From assembly GCF_007923265.1 (NCBI RefSeq), contig NZ_VOJA01000003.1:62001-126000 (forward strand): 64,000 nucleotides of DNA, written 5' to 3'. Shown one piece after another: positions 46,314 through 55,726 of the stretch. Every line of letters starts with the position of its first letter. Position 1 is the first letter of the stretch. The notes beneath the pieces were generated by a model that worked only from the letters and a program-made list of their open reading frames with translations, searched no databases and was not told the origin of the DNA. The position numbers were made by a program, and so were the translations under genes. This DNA is from Francisella salimarina. Lineage in GTDB: Bacteria; Pseudomonadota; Gammaproteobacteria; Francisellales; Francisellaceae.

Positions 46314-47669
46314 ATGATTAAAAAAGTATTAATTGCCAATAGAGGTGAGATAGCTCTTAGAATATTAAGAGCATGTAGAGAGTTGGGGATTAAAACAGTG
46401 GCTGTTTATTCAACTGCTGATGCTAATCTTATGCATGTTAAGTTGGCTGATGAAGCAGTCTGTATAGGTCCAGCTGCACCTAACCTTAGCTATCTTAATA
46501 TTCAAGCAATCATCACAGCTGCAGAAATAACTAATGCCGATGCTATTCATCCAGGATATGGTTTCTTATCAGAAAATGCAAAGTTTGCAAAAGCTGTTGA
46601 AGAGAGTGGTTTTATCTTTATAGGGCCACGTGCAGAAAGTATCGAAGTGATGGGTGACAAAGTTGAAGCTATTAAGTGGATGAAAAAAGCTGGTGTTCCT
46701 TGTGTTCCTGGATCTGGTGGCCCACTTGGTAGTGATGAAAAGAAAAATTTAGAGATTGCTGAGCAAATTGGTTATCCAGTTATTATCAAAGCAGCTGGCG
46801 GCGGCGGTGGCCGTGGTATGAGTATTGTTAGAAAGAAAGAAGATTTAATTAGTTCTATCTCTCTAACAAAAAGTGAGGCTAGAATTGCTTTTAATAATGA
46901 TATGGTATACATGGAGAAGTTCTTAGAAAACCCTCGTCATATTGAAATTCAGGTATTTGGTGATGGTAGAGGAGAAGCAGTGTATCTATTTGAGAGGGAC
47001 TGCTCTACTCAAAGAAGACACCAAAAAGTCATAGAAGAAGCTCCTGCAATTGGTTTGACTGATGAGCAAAGAAAGCGTATTGGTGAACAATGTGTTAATG
47101 CTTGTAAAATACTTAAATATCGTGGAGCCGGTACTTTTGAGTTCTTATATGAGAATGGAGAGTTCTATTTCATTGAAATGAATACAAGGATTCAGGTGGA
47201 GCATCCAGTTACAGAATCAATTACTTCTACAGATCTTATCAAAGAGCAAATTAAAGTTGCAGGTGGAAGTAACTTAAGCTGGAAGCAAGAAGATATTGCT
47301 ATAGTTGGACATGCTATTGAATGTAGAATTAATGCGGAAGATCCTGAGAAAATGATTCCTTCTCCAGGTACTATAGATATGTATCATGCTCCTGCTGGTC
47401 CAAGAGTTCGTGTTGACTCCCATATATACTCTGGTTATACAGTACCACCAAATTATGATTCGATGATTGCAAAAGTAATTGTTCGTGGACATGATAGAGA
47501 GACTGCACTACAAAAAATGCGTGCTGCGCTTGAAGAAATGGTAATTAACGGAATCAAAACTAATATACCTCTTCATCAAGAAATTCTTAATCATGAGGAA
47601 TTTATTAAGGGTGGAACTAACATTCATTTCTTGGAAAAAATGTTAGAAAAGAAAAAACAACCTAAGTAA
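46314..47669 (+). CDS. accC: Biotin carboxylase subunit of acetyl-CoA carboxylase
   Basis: ATP-grasp enzyme that carboxylates the biotin of AccB. The start '[18 protein letters not shown]' is diagnostic. The Gly-rich ATP loop is '[15 protein letters not shown]' (about residues 159-173), and '[15 protein letters not shown]', '[12 protein letters not shown]' and '[14 protein letters not shown]' hold the catalytic and biotin-binding residues. Length 451 aa is close to the 449 of E. coli. It is the last gene of the run that begins with lptD. The carboxyltransferase genes accA and accD are elsewhere. Confidence 0.98.
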   Translation: MIKKVLIANRGEIALRILRACRELGIKTVAVYSTADANLMHVKLADEAVCIGPAAPNLSYLNIQAIITAAEITNADAIHPGYGFLSENAKFAKAVEESGFIFIGPRAESIEVMGDKVEAIKWMKKAGVPCVPGSGGPLGSDEKKNLEIAEQIGYPVIIKAAGGGGGRGMSIVRKKEDLISSISLTKSEARIAFNNDMVYMEKFLENPRHIEIQVFGDGRGEAVYLFERDCSTQRRHQKVIEEAPAIGLTDEQRKRIGEQCVNACKILKYRGAGTFEFLYENGEFYFIEMNTRIQVEHPVTESITSTDLIKEQIKVAGGSNLSWKQEDIAIVGHAIECRINAEDPEKMIPSPGTIDMYHAPAGPRVRVDSHIYSGYTVPPNYDSMIAKVIVRGHDRETALQKMRAALEEMVINGIKTNIPLHQEILNHEEFIKGGTNIHFLEKMLEKKKQPK

Positions 47670-47760
47670 ATCTATTCTTTCACCTATATCTTCATTTAAA
47701 TTTTAAATTTTTTCTTATATACTTTTATCAATATTTAAAATAATATCATATTTGTAAATT

Positions 47761-48426
47761 ATGCATAGTTTTCAAACTTTTCTAAAGTCTACAAGAGAAG
47801 CAAAAGAGCTTCAAAGAGAGACAATTGCAGATGCTATAAACTTATCAGTACAAACAATTGAGATAATCGAAGAAGCTGATAATGATTCATTATTACAAAA
47901 TTCTAGTAGTGTACTTAAAAATCAAGTGAGAAGATACTGTGAATATTTAGAAATTTCTGAAAAGAAGATAGTATCGATACTTAATAAAATAGATGTGTTG
48001 CACTATAAAAAGTCACGTTATGGTAAGTTAAAACTGTTTGATTATATAAATAGATTTGCAATTCTTATAATAGCTGTAGTAGTGATAATTTTAGTGATTA
48101 AACACTTAAAAGAGGATGTATATGTATCAGTATCAGAAGAGAGTCCTAAATCAGCTATAATCTATACGCCAATCAATTATGATTTAAATGAACCTGATCA
48201 ACAACAGCAGACCGTAGAGCATAAGCCTGTCGCTGATATATCTGCTACTCAAAATGTCTCAAGTAGTAATATTGGAGTGGATAGTGGCTCTTCAGAAGTA
48301 ACAAGGGCTGGGAATGATTCTCCTGATGCTACTATTAATCAAAGAGCTATGAAGGCACATCCACCTGCAACTGCTAATATGAATAATATTGTTATTGATG
48401 ATGGTATTGATAATACTACTAAGTAA
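47761..48426 (+). CDS. RodZ-like protein: helix-turn-helix plus one membrane segment
   Basis: Residues 3-72 form an HTH_25-type domain ('FLKSTREAKELQRETIADAI', then 'SVQTIEIIEEAD'), as in RodZ, which links MreB to the wall machinery. A basic stretch ('KKSRYGKLKLF', residues 83-93) precedes one transmembrane helix at about 99-115. The remaining 100 residues are Ser/Asn/Gln/Asp-rich and look disordered. The C-terminal DUF4115 domain of full-length RodZ (337 aa in E. coli) is not seen. It is followed after 23 bp by the MscS gene. RodZ function is likely but not certain. No clear ribosome site is visible. Confidence 0.75.
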   Translation: MHSFQTFLKSTREAKELQRETIADAINLSVQTIEIIEEADNDSLLQNSSSVLKNQVRRYCEYLEISEKKIVSILNKIDVLHYKKSRYGKLKLFDYINRFAILIIAVVVIILVIKHLKEDVYVSVSEESPKSAIIYTPINYDLNEPDQQQQTVEHKPVADISATQNVSSSNIGVDSGSSEVTRAGNDSPDATINQRAMKAHPPATANMNNIVIDDGIDNTTK

Positions 48427-48449
48427 TATTTAACTATAGTTTCTTTATA

Positions 48450-49571
48450 ATGAATGTTTTAAATAATGTATTACTTAGAGTGGAGAACTACTCAGTTTCT
48501 TATATTCTATTTATAGATTTTATTTTATGCTTCGTACTTAGTGTAATTATTTCAGTTCTTGGTAGTATCTTAGTAATTAGGTATAAAAATACAATTAGAT
48601 TTACATTTGTTAAATCATTTAAGTTAACTTTATATCTAATAATATGGGCTTATTTTATTAAGACTTGTGTCGACTTACCCGTAATAGTCCATCTGCCAAA
48701 TTATAAAGAAGTTATAATTCTGTATTCTGACAAAATTTTTGATTTTTGCGTCTACTTGGCAATTATTATTAGTTTATTCAAATTCTTGTATAATAGTAAA
48801 AGTATAGCTATTGAAAAGAAAAAAGCACAAAATAAAGATGCGTATAGTGATTTTAGAGATATTAATGCCATATATAAAGCTTTTGAATTAGGAGCAGTGG
48901 CTATCTCTGTTATATTGGTTTTAGCAGCATTTAATGTTCCTTTAACAGCTTTGGGAGCCTTTAGTGGAGTTGCTTTTGCCGGACTGACTTTTTCTCAAAG
49001 TACTTTGATAACGAATTTTTTTGGTGGTTTATTTGTTGTATTTAATCGTAAGTATTCTGAGGGGGATGTGATTTCATCTGATATTAATTCATCGATAAAG
49101 TTTAGTGGAACTATTAAAAAAATTGGCACTCTTACAACACAGGTTGATAATTATGAAACAGCGCCAATGCATATTCCAAATTCAGTGTTTTTGAATACTT
49201 GTATAACAACAACTTCGCGTCGTACTCACAGACGTATAGTACAATTTATAACTATTGATTATAGATATATCGATAAAATACCAGTTGTTAAAGAAAAAAT
49301 TCTTGCGGTGCTTAAATCTCATCCTAATATTGATCAGAATAAAACAGTATCAGTATCATTAGCTTCAAGTGGAAGTAATATCTCTGGTAAATTAGAAGGG
49401 AGTTTTGGAGCTAATGGCGTGAATTTGCAGGTCTATGCGATGGTAAGTAAAGTATTTTTTGTTGACTTCATAACAGTTCAGGATGAGATATTTTTGAGTA
49501 TTGCAAAAGAGCTGAATAATTTAAATGTTGAATTTGCAATTAATCCAATTACTTTGAATAAGTCGCAGTAG
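48450..49571 (+). CDS. MscS-family mechanosensitive ion channel
   Basis: A 373-aa membrane protein with about four to five hydrophobic segments before the MscS core. The pore helix TM3 region reads 'FNVPLTALGAFSGVAFAGL' with the Gly/Ala packing of MscS, followed by 'FFGGLFVVFNRKYSEGDVI' and the beta domain ('IKKIGTLTTQVDNYETAPMH', 'IPNSVFLN'). The C-terminal alpha/beta cage runs to the end. It protects against hypo-osmotic shock in the inner membrane. It is longer than E. coli MscS (286 aa) at the N-terminus. It lies 23 bp after the RodZ-like gene and converges with epmA. Confidence 0.9.
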   Translation: MNVLNNVLLRVENYSVSYILFIDFILCFVLSVIISVLGSILVIRYKNTIRFTFVKSFKLTLYLIIWAYFIKTCVDLPVIVHLPNYKEVIILYSDKIFDFCVYLAIIISLFKFLYNSKSIAIEKKKAQNKDAYSDFRDINAIYKAFELGAVAISVILVLAAFNVPLTALGAFSGVAFAGLTFSQSTLITNFFGGLFVVFNRKYSEGDVISSDINSSIKFSGTIKKIGTLTTQVDNYETAPMHIPNSVFLNTCITTTSRRTHRRIVQFITIDYRYIDKIPVVKEKILAVLKSHPNIDQNKTVSVSLASSGSNISGKLEGSFGANGVNLQVYAMVSKVFFVDFITVQDEIFLSIAKELNNLNVEFAINPITLNKSQ

Positions 49572-49599
49572 CAATCTTAAGTATTAATTAGCGATTGTT

Positions 49600-50523
49600 T
49601 TAGTTTAAAATAGTCAAATTTTGTATCTTATCAATATTTTCTAAACTCATAATGAGTCTATCAAAACCTAATGCTACTCCTGAGCATTCTGGTATATTTT
49701 CTATACAGTTTAGAAGTTTGTGATCTATATCTAAAGTGGCTTTATCTTGTTGCTTTCTTATCTTTAAATCATTATTAAATCGTTTCAGTTGTTCATCTTT
49801 ATCAATAAGTTCATAGTATCCATTTGCTAGCTCAATACCATTATTGAATACTTCAAACCTAGCAGCTACTAATTGATTGTTTGGATTATATACTTTTCTA
49901 GCTAGTGCGGATTGATGAATTGTATAATCATAAATAAAATAAATAGTATCTTTTTGGTTAAGATTTTTTTCAATTTTATAACTAAAAAGTATATCTAAAC
50001 AATCTGCAATGGTTGGATTTGATAGTCCTTGAATATCTCCAACTGTTTCTTTGACCATATCCTGTAAATGCTCTAGAGAAATATCGTGGGGATTAATATT
50101 ATAATATTTTTCAAATGCTTCATGATAACTTAAATATACAAAGTTTAAACTTGGTTTAAGCTCTAAGAATAAATTTTGCATTTCTTGCATTAGCTGTAGA
50201 TAATCTATACCTGTTCGATACCATTCTATCATTGTAAATTCATGCTTATGGAGTTGTCCACAAGGCTCATCACGAAATGCTTTACAAATTTGGTATATAC
50301 TACCACTACCTGCAGCCAATAGTCTTTTCATTGCATACTCTGGAGAACTTTGGAGGTATCTTTTACCAGAAACTGTCTCAATACTAAAAACATCTATAAA
50401 AGGGTCCGTTACACCAAACTCATATGCTAAGGGTGTATCCACTTCGAGTACTTCTAGGTTTTTGAAATAAGTACGAATTTTTTCTAAATATTTCGCACGT
50501 TTTTTAATATTCTCTAGGCTCAT
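49600..50523 (-). CDS. epmA: Elongation factor P beta-lysyltransferase EpmA (PoxA/GenX)
   Basis: A lysyl-tRNA synthetase-like enzyme, without the anticodon domain, that attaches beta-lysine to elongation factor P. Class II motifs are visible: motif 2 region 'CKAFRDEPCGQLHKHEFTM', then 'EWYRTG', and motif 3 'CSGVALGFDRLIM'. 'SSPEYAMKRLLAAGSGSIYQ' is characteristic of PoxA. Length 307 aa (325 in E. coli). Its start overlaps the birA stop by 4 bp. EpmB and efp are not in the window. Confidence 0.95.
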   Translation of the reverse strand: MSLENIKKRAKYLEKIRTYFKNLEVLEVDTPLAYEFGVTDPFIDVFSIETVSGKRYLQSSPEYAMKRLLAAGSGSIYQICKAFRDEPCGQLHKHEFTMIEWYRTGIDYLQLMQEMQNLFLELKPSLNFVYLSYHEAFEKYYNINPHDISLEHLQDMVKETVGDIQGLSNPTIADCLDILFSYKIEKNLNQKDTIYFIYDYTIHQSALARKVYNPNNQLVAARFEVFNNGIELANGYYELIDKDEQLKRFNNDLKIRKQQDKATLDIDHKLLNCIENIPECSGVALGFDRLIMSLENIDKIQNLTILN

Positions 50524-51302
50524 GGTATAACTCTTATTTTGCTGATATTTGCTAGATCAAATTCATGAAGATTGTTATTTTTATCTAAAATTCTTAGCAT
50601 TAGATTATCAGTAACGCCTTTTGCGGTCCCTTGAAGACTCTTATCTGAATAGTTAAAGGTAATCTTTTTGTTTAGAGTGTAATCATATTCTGAAAAAGTC
50701 TCAAGAATATCTAAGTAAGATTTCTCAAAATTATTAATAACATATTTTACTAAATCAACTATAACTTTTGACGAGTCTATCTCATGGTTATTAATTATAG
50801 ACAGTGATGTCCATTGCCTATCAATATCTTCGTTAATATTCTTCATATTTACATTTATACCGGTACCAATAACAATATCAAAACTATCTTTTTTAATATT
50901 TTTAGTTTCAATAAGTATTCCTGCTAATTTATGATCTTCAAAATACATATCATTTGGTAATTTTATTTTTAGTTTTTCTTGTTGATCAGCTGGAATATAT
51001 TTCTTGATAGTTTCTAAAACTCCCAGTGCTATTTTAAGACTTATAAAAGAGTCTTTTACGATGCTAAAGTTACAGCTAAATGCTAGTGTTGAATAAATAT
51101 TATCACTGTTATCAGAGATCCATTTATCACCACGACGTCCACGTCCTTTAGTCTGTTGATCTGCATAGCAAAAATGATATTTATGTGATAGCTCTCTTTC
51201 TAGTAAATAGTCATTAGTTGAGCCTATTGTAGTGAAATGTTCAACATATATATCATCAATAGCTTTACTGAGAGTTGTCTTAATATATTTATGATTTTTC
51301 AT
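50520..51302 (-). CDS. birA: Biotin--protein ligase, lacking the N-terminal repressor domain
   Basis: Activates biotin with ATP and attaches it to AccB. The catalytic domain shows 'TIGSTNDYLL', the biotinyl-5'-AMP loop 'TKGRGRRGDKWIS', 'IKLPNDMYFEDHKLAGILIE' (Lys of the active site in 'DHKLAG') and a C-terminal SH3-like domain. At 260 aa it is about 60 residues shorter than E. coli BirA (321). The missing part is the winged-helix operator-binding domain, so this is a group I ligase that should not repress biotin genes. It overlaps recJ and epmA by 4 bp each. Confidence 0.93.
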   Translation of the reverse strand: MKNHKYIKTTLSKAIDDIYVEHFTTIGSTNDYLLERELSHKYHFCYADQQTKGRGRRGDKWISDNSDNIYSTLAFSCNFSIVKDSFISLKIALGVLETIKKYIPADQQEKLKIKLPNDMYFEDHKLAGILIETKNIKKDSFDIVIGTGINVNMKNINEDIDRQWTSLSIINNHEIDSSKVIVDLVKYVINNFEKSYLDILETFSEYDYTLNKKITFNYSDKSLQGTAKGVTDNLMLRILDKNNNLHEFDLANISKIRVIP

Positions 51303-53041
51303 TTTTTGATAAGTTTAATATTGAGAGATAAGTTTGTCTGTCCGAGAAACTCTTCTTTTTGGAGCTCATAACAGGCTCTTATAGTATCGCCAATAGCTAT
51401 ATGTTTAGTTATTTTATTGTCTGAAGCATTAAACCATATTGCTTTGATTGAAGGAATGTTTTTATAGCGTAAAACTAGTTGAGCATGGTTTTTATCTTTA
51501 CCAACTAAACGTAGATTTTCTATAGTGAAGCTATTGTAAAATAGAGGTTTTTCAAATTCTCTACCAAATGGTTCAAGAGATTCTATCTTTTCTAGAGTTT
51601 GTAGTCTGAAATCATTTTCGTCAAGCTCAAAATCATACTCTAAAATAGGCTCTAAAGATATATTATTGTTTTTAACGAAATTGATAATTTCACTTTCAAA
51701 TAAATCATAAAAAGTATCGAAATCAGGTTTATTAATTGTTAAGCCAGCAGCTCCTTTATGACCACCATACTTTATCATCAAAGTAGGTGATTTAAGTGCT
51801 ATAGTATCAAGTATCATTTTAATGTTAATACTATCTACACTCCTAGCAGAACCTGATATTAAGTTAGGATCATTTTGTGTTTCAGAAAAAATAATCACAG
51901 GTTTGCCAAACATTTCTTTGACTCTACTTGCGGTTATACCGTGAATTCCAGAATGACCATCATCAAGTAATATACACAAGGAGAAATTGTCGTCGTTCAG
52001 TTGATGTGCTTTAGTTATCGCTTCATGAGTGAGCTTTTTTTGAATTTCTTTACGTTGGTTATTTTGCTTAGTTAGATTTTCGTATGTTTCTTCAATTTTG
52101 CGTTCATCATTTTCAAGTAAGAAGCTAATAGATCCTAATGCATCAGAAACTCTTCCATCACTATTTAGCAAAGGGGCAATACTAAAGCTAATATACTCAC
52201 TTGATAGCTTCTCTTTATCTAAGAAGTCCCAGCATAGACGATCATTATTCTTAAGTTGCTCTATACCTAGTTTTGTAACAATGCGGTTATTGTGACTATT
52301 TGCCATGCTAACACAGTCTGCAACTGTACCAATTGCAACAAAGTCAAGTAAATTACTTAATCCGTAAGACTTAGATAATGATTTAGCATTTTGCAGATAT
52401 TTTCTACGAAGAGCTGCCATAAAAAGCCAAGCAACCATACAGCCAGCTATAGCTTTGTCTGGATAATTACAATCATGTTGAGTAGGATTTAGTACGGCGA
52501 TAGCACTTTTAGGAGCTCCCTCAGGAGGAATACCATGGTGATCAGTTACGATAGTATCTATTCCATTTTGTTTAAGAGCTGCAATCCTAGGTTCATCTGT
52601 TGAACCATTGTCAGCCGTTATAATAAGATTTGGTCTAATACTATCTGTTAATATTCTATTCATCAAAGACTCAGACAGACCATATCCTTCCTGCATTCTG
52701 TGACCTATATATGAACGAATCTTATCTTTAGGGTAATTAAATATCTTTGTCAGTGCTTCATATAAAATTGCATGAGATGTTTGTCCATCACAGTCATGAT
52801 CTGTTTCTAGTCCAATGACTTCATTATTTTGTAATGCTTGAAAAAGTCTATCTACGGCTTTATCGATATCTTTGAAGAGAAAGGGGGACGATAGATCTTT
52901 GATTGATCCTTTCAATATAAGATCAATATTCTCAAAATTATTTACTCTAGAAGAGATTATTTTTGATAAGAATGTATCGTAACCTTTTGATATCAAAGTA
53001 TCTAAAACTTTTTGGTTAGTTTGTTTTTGTTTTATTAGCAT
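51299..53041 (-). CDS. recJ: Single-stranded-DNA-specific 5'-3' exonuclease RecJ
   Basis: DHH-family exonuclease used in recombination and mismatch repair. Motif I 'ETDHDCDGQTSHAIL' (around residues 79-93, D-x-D-x-D-G type), motif II 'ITADNGSTDEP', motif III 'VTDHHGIPPEG' (DHH) and 'ALNPTQHDCNYPDK' are present, with the DHHA1 motif 'KYGGHKGAAGLTI' at about 430. Length 580 aa matches E. coli RecJ (577). It overlaps perM upstream by 7 nt and birA downstream by 4 nt. Confidence 0.95.
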   Translation of the reverse strand: MLIKQKQTNQKVLDTLISKGYDTFLSKIISSRVNNFENIDLILKGSIKDLSSPFLFKDIDKAVDRLFQALQNNEVIGLETDHDCDGQTSHAILYEALTKIFNYPKDKIRSYIGHRMQEGYGLSESLMNRILTDSIRPNLIITADNGSTDEPRIAALKQNGIDTIVTDHHGIPPEGAPKSAIAVLNPTQHDCNYPDKAIAGCMVAWLFMAALRRKYLQNAKSLSKSYGLSNLLDFVAIGTVADCVSMANSHNNRIVTKLGIEQLKNNDRLCWDFLDKEKLSSEYISFSIAPLLNSDGRVSDALGSISFLLENDERKIEETYENLTKQNNQRKEIQKKLTHEAITKAHQLNDDNFSLCILLDDGHSGIHGITASRVKEMFGKPVIIFSETQNDPNLISGSARSVDSINIKMILDTIALKSPTLMIKYGGHKGAAGLTINKPDFDTFYDLFESEIINFVKNNNISLEPILEYDFELDENDFRLQTLEKIESLEPFGREFEKPLFYNSFTIENLRLVGKDKNHAQLVLRYKNIPSIKAIWFNASDNKITKHIAIGDTIRACYELQKEEFLGQTNLSLNIKLIKK

Positions 53042-54141
53042 AAATTTATATTAGAAAGATTTTTTTTACCACTGAGGTGGTTTCGACACATATTTACACC
53101 TGATATAAATAGTAAGCCTAGAGGTATTGCAAAGAATATACCCCATAAACCCCAAATACCCCCAAATATAAGAATAGATGATACAACTCCAACTGGATGT
53201 ATATCTAAAACTTCTGAAAATAGAAGGGGAACCAGTAAATTACCATCTAAAGCTTGAATAATAAAAAATACAATCAGCATTGATACAAATGTACCATTTA
53301 GTCCAAATTGAAGGATACCAACCATAACAACAGGGATTGTGATAATGATCATTCCAATATATGGAATAATAACAGATAGGCCAACACCTACTGCTAATAG
53401 TAATGCATAGTTCAAGTTAAAATACGCAAAACCAATATATGTTACAATCGAAACAATAATTAACTCAATAGCTTTGCCCCTAACATAGTCAGCAAGCTTA
53501 GGTTTTAAATCATTCCATACAAAATATAGGGCTCCATCTTGCTCCGGTAAGAATGATTTGAACCAGTTAATCATTTTTTCTTTGTCTTTTAGGAAGTAAA
53601 AAACCATAAGTGGTACTAAGAAAAGATATATTAATATAGAGAAAATAACAGGTAGTGTTGTAGCTGTATTCTCTAATATAAATGAGCCAATGCTGGAGCT
53701 GATTTTCTTCCAATCAATGCTGTCAAACCAACTTACAATAGAGTTAATTCTTTCATCTGTAAGAATTGTAGGGTATTTGAGAGAGAGCTGCTCTAGACTT
53801 TCTTTCAAACTTGATAGGGTGTGAGACGCTTGTTTAATAAAGTCAATCAACTGATTAACGATAATCGGTAGCAATACAAATATCAATGACAAAAGTAAAA
53901 TTAGGAATAGTACATATACAAAATATACTAGAATGATTCTCTTAATTTTTGTAATTTTATGTAGAATATTTACAAGAGTGTCAAGTAAGTAAGCAATAAC
54001 TAGAGCAGCCAATATTGGTGCTATATAGTCACCCAAGAAAGTTAAAACTAGATAGAAAAATAACATTAAACCAAAAAACACTATTGGTTCATTGTTTTGA
54101 TATCTGTTACCATACCAGTTTTTTATAGTTCGTAAGAGCAT
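53035..54141 (-). CDS. perM: AI-2E/PerM-family transmembrane protein
   Basis: A 368-aa protein with about eight hydrophobic segments. It shows 'GDYIAPILAALVIAYLLD' near the N-terminus, a soluble helical stretch (residues 85-150), and 'VGVGLSVIIPYIGMIIITIP', 'DGNLLVPLLFSEVLDIHPV' and 'GGIWGLWGIFFAIPLGLL' typical of the family (formerly UPF0118). Members export AI-2 (TqsA) or ions, or have unknown roles (PerM). It leads the operon perM-recJ-birA-epmA, with a 7-nt overlap to recJ. Its substrate cannot be read from sequence. Confidence 0.85.
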   Translation of the reverse strand: MLLRTIKNWYGNRYQNNEPIVFFGLMLFFYLVLTFLGDYIAPILAALVIAYLLDTLVNILHKITKIKRIILVYFVYVLFLILLLSLIFVLLPIIVNQLIDFIKQASHTLSSLKESLEQLSLKYPTILTDERINSIVSWFDSIDWKKISSSIGSFILENTATTLPVIFSILIYLFLVPLMVFYFLKDKEKMINWFKSFLPEQDGALYFVWNDLKPKLADYVRGKAIELIIVSIVTYIGFAYFNLNYALLLAVGVGLSVIIPYIGMIIITIPVVMVGILQFGLNGTFVSMLIVFFIIQALDGNLLVPLLFSEVLDIHPVGVVSSILIFGGIWGLWGIFFAIPLGLLFISGVNMCRNHLSGKKNLSNINLC

Positions 54142-54232
54142 TGTTAATTAAGCTATTATTAAATTGATAATATTGTATCAGTTTTGAAAAAAATTGAATA
54201 TATAAAGGTATTAATGGAAAGAATTTAAAATA

Positions 54233-55642
54233 TTATTTCTTAATAGTTATAACAGCTGGGATAATTAATGTTATTACAATTCCACTAATAAGCATCATAT
54301 CAAAACTAAAAACGGACATTGCCATGCTATCTATAGGTATGAATCCAACTATAATTGCAACAACACATCCAATACACCCTAAAAGAGCCATTAGTATAGT
54401 ACCTAGAGAGCCTTTACATATTTCATACTGACCTTCTTGAAGAGGAGAGCTGAGTTTAAGCTTCACAGCTGTAATAAACATGAGTATATATGCAATAACA
54501 GCTAGCTGAGCAGTTAAGTCACTTAGGTACCAATATGCTTCATTTACTGATGGCATAAATATATACGAGAAGCAAAATACTGTGAAAATGAGTGCTTGAG
54601 TAATTAGCATAGTATCAGGAGCATCATTTTTGTTAGTTCTACCAAACATCTGAGGTAGGATATTGTCATTACTGACAACCATAAATGCTCTAGATAATCC
54701 CATAATCCAAGCTGAGGTTGTAGTAAATGCACCAAATATTAATGTAATAGCAATAATATATGTCATCCAAGGCATATTGATTTGGTTGAAGAAGTAGTGA
54801 AATGAAACCATCAATCCTGTAACAATATCAACATCACCAATCTGTAGCTGACTACTAACTAAAATCACTGCAATATTTGACAAAATCAAAGAACCTAATA
54901 TTACAGAACCTGAAATTAGTAGGGCTCTAGGGAAGTTCTTTTTGGCATTTTTGACATTAGCAGCGTGGATTGCGCTCATTTCTAGACCGAATAAACTAAA
55001 CATCACTGTGATAAATAAAGCCCAGCTACTTATGTTATTACCTGAAGGGATAAAATCAGTAACACTAGGTAATACTATTTCAGAGCTGTGAGAAAATGAC
55101 CAAATAATAGCTATTAGTATAATAATAAACATAGGTAGGAGTGTACCTATAATAGCACCAAGAGTACTAACTGTGCTTGAAGTTTTGATACCAAATAAGT
55201 TGATAGCTGTAGCACTCCAAAACATCACCAAACTCATAGAGATCATATACCAAGGGTTAGCTACTAGTTCGTTGGCATTTTGACCTATAGTTGGAGCTAT
55301 TACATAAGCGATAATACCAGCGAAAAAGCCACAAATAGATGGAAACCAAACTAAGTTATAAACCCACTGTATCCATATCACTAGGAAGCCCAATCTTTTA
55401 CCAAAAGCTTTTTTGACCCAGATATAAATACCACCAGTTTCTTGAGAGGATCCTGTAGACATTTCAGCAGTAAGTAGGGCGCATGGAACTAAAAAGAAAA
55501 TACCTGCTAGTATATAAAAAGTAATAACTATCCAGCCAGCTTGAGCGGTAATTGATATGTTTCTTAAGCTATCAACAGCAATAATATTTATCATTATTAG
55601 TCTGATTAGACCAAACTTTTTACTACTAACAATTTGTTCCAT
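54233..55642 (-). CDS. gadC: APC-family amino-acid permease, GadC-like
   Basis: A 469-aa inner-membrane transporter with 12 predicted segments. The N-terminus 'LIMINIIAVDSLRNISI' fits the GadC/YjeM branch of the APC superfamily, and 'SSQETGGIYIWVKKAFG' is its TM2-3 loop. The gene sits where the glutamate importer GadC of F. novicida is found; there it was shown to aid oxidative-stress resistance and phagosome escape. That identification is by family and context, from memory. No decarboxylase (gadB) is adjacent. It is divergent from the polyamine-type binding protein across 84 bp. Confidence 0.8.
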   Translation of the reverse strand: MEQIVSSKKFGLIRLIMINIIAVDSLRNISITAQAGWIVITFYILAGIFFLVPCALLTAEMSTGSSQETGGIYIWVKKAFGKRLGFLVIWIQWVYNLVWFPSICGFFAGIIAYVIAPTIGQNANELVANPWYMISMSLVMFWSATAINLFGIKTSSTVSTLGAIIGTLLPMFIIILIAIIWSFSHSSEIVLPSVTDFIPSGNNISSWALFITVMFSLFGLEMSAIHAANVKNAKKNFPRALLISGSVILGSLILSNIAVILVSSQLQIGDVDIVTGLMVSFHYFFNQINMPWMTYIIAITLIFGAFTTTSAWIMGLSRAFMVVSNDNILPQMFGRTNKNDAPDTMLITQALIFTVFCFSYIFMPSVNEAYWYLSDLTAQLAVIAYILMFITAVKLKLSSPLQEGQYEICKGSLGTILMALLGCIGCVVAIIVGFIPIDSMAMSVFSFDMMLISGIVITLIIPAVITIKK

Positions 55643-55726
55643 TATTCTACTTTTCTATTTCTCCGATACCACGGTTTAGTATATACTTAAAGGAATTTTA
55701 TAACAACTAGAGCGTGTGTTAGTTTT

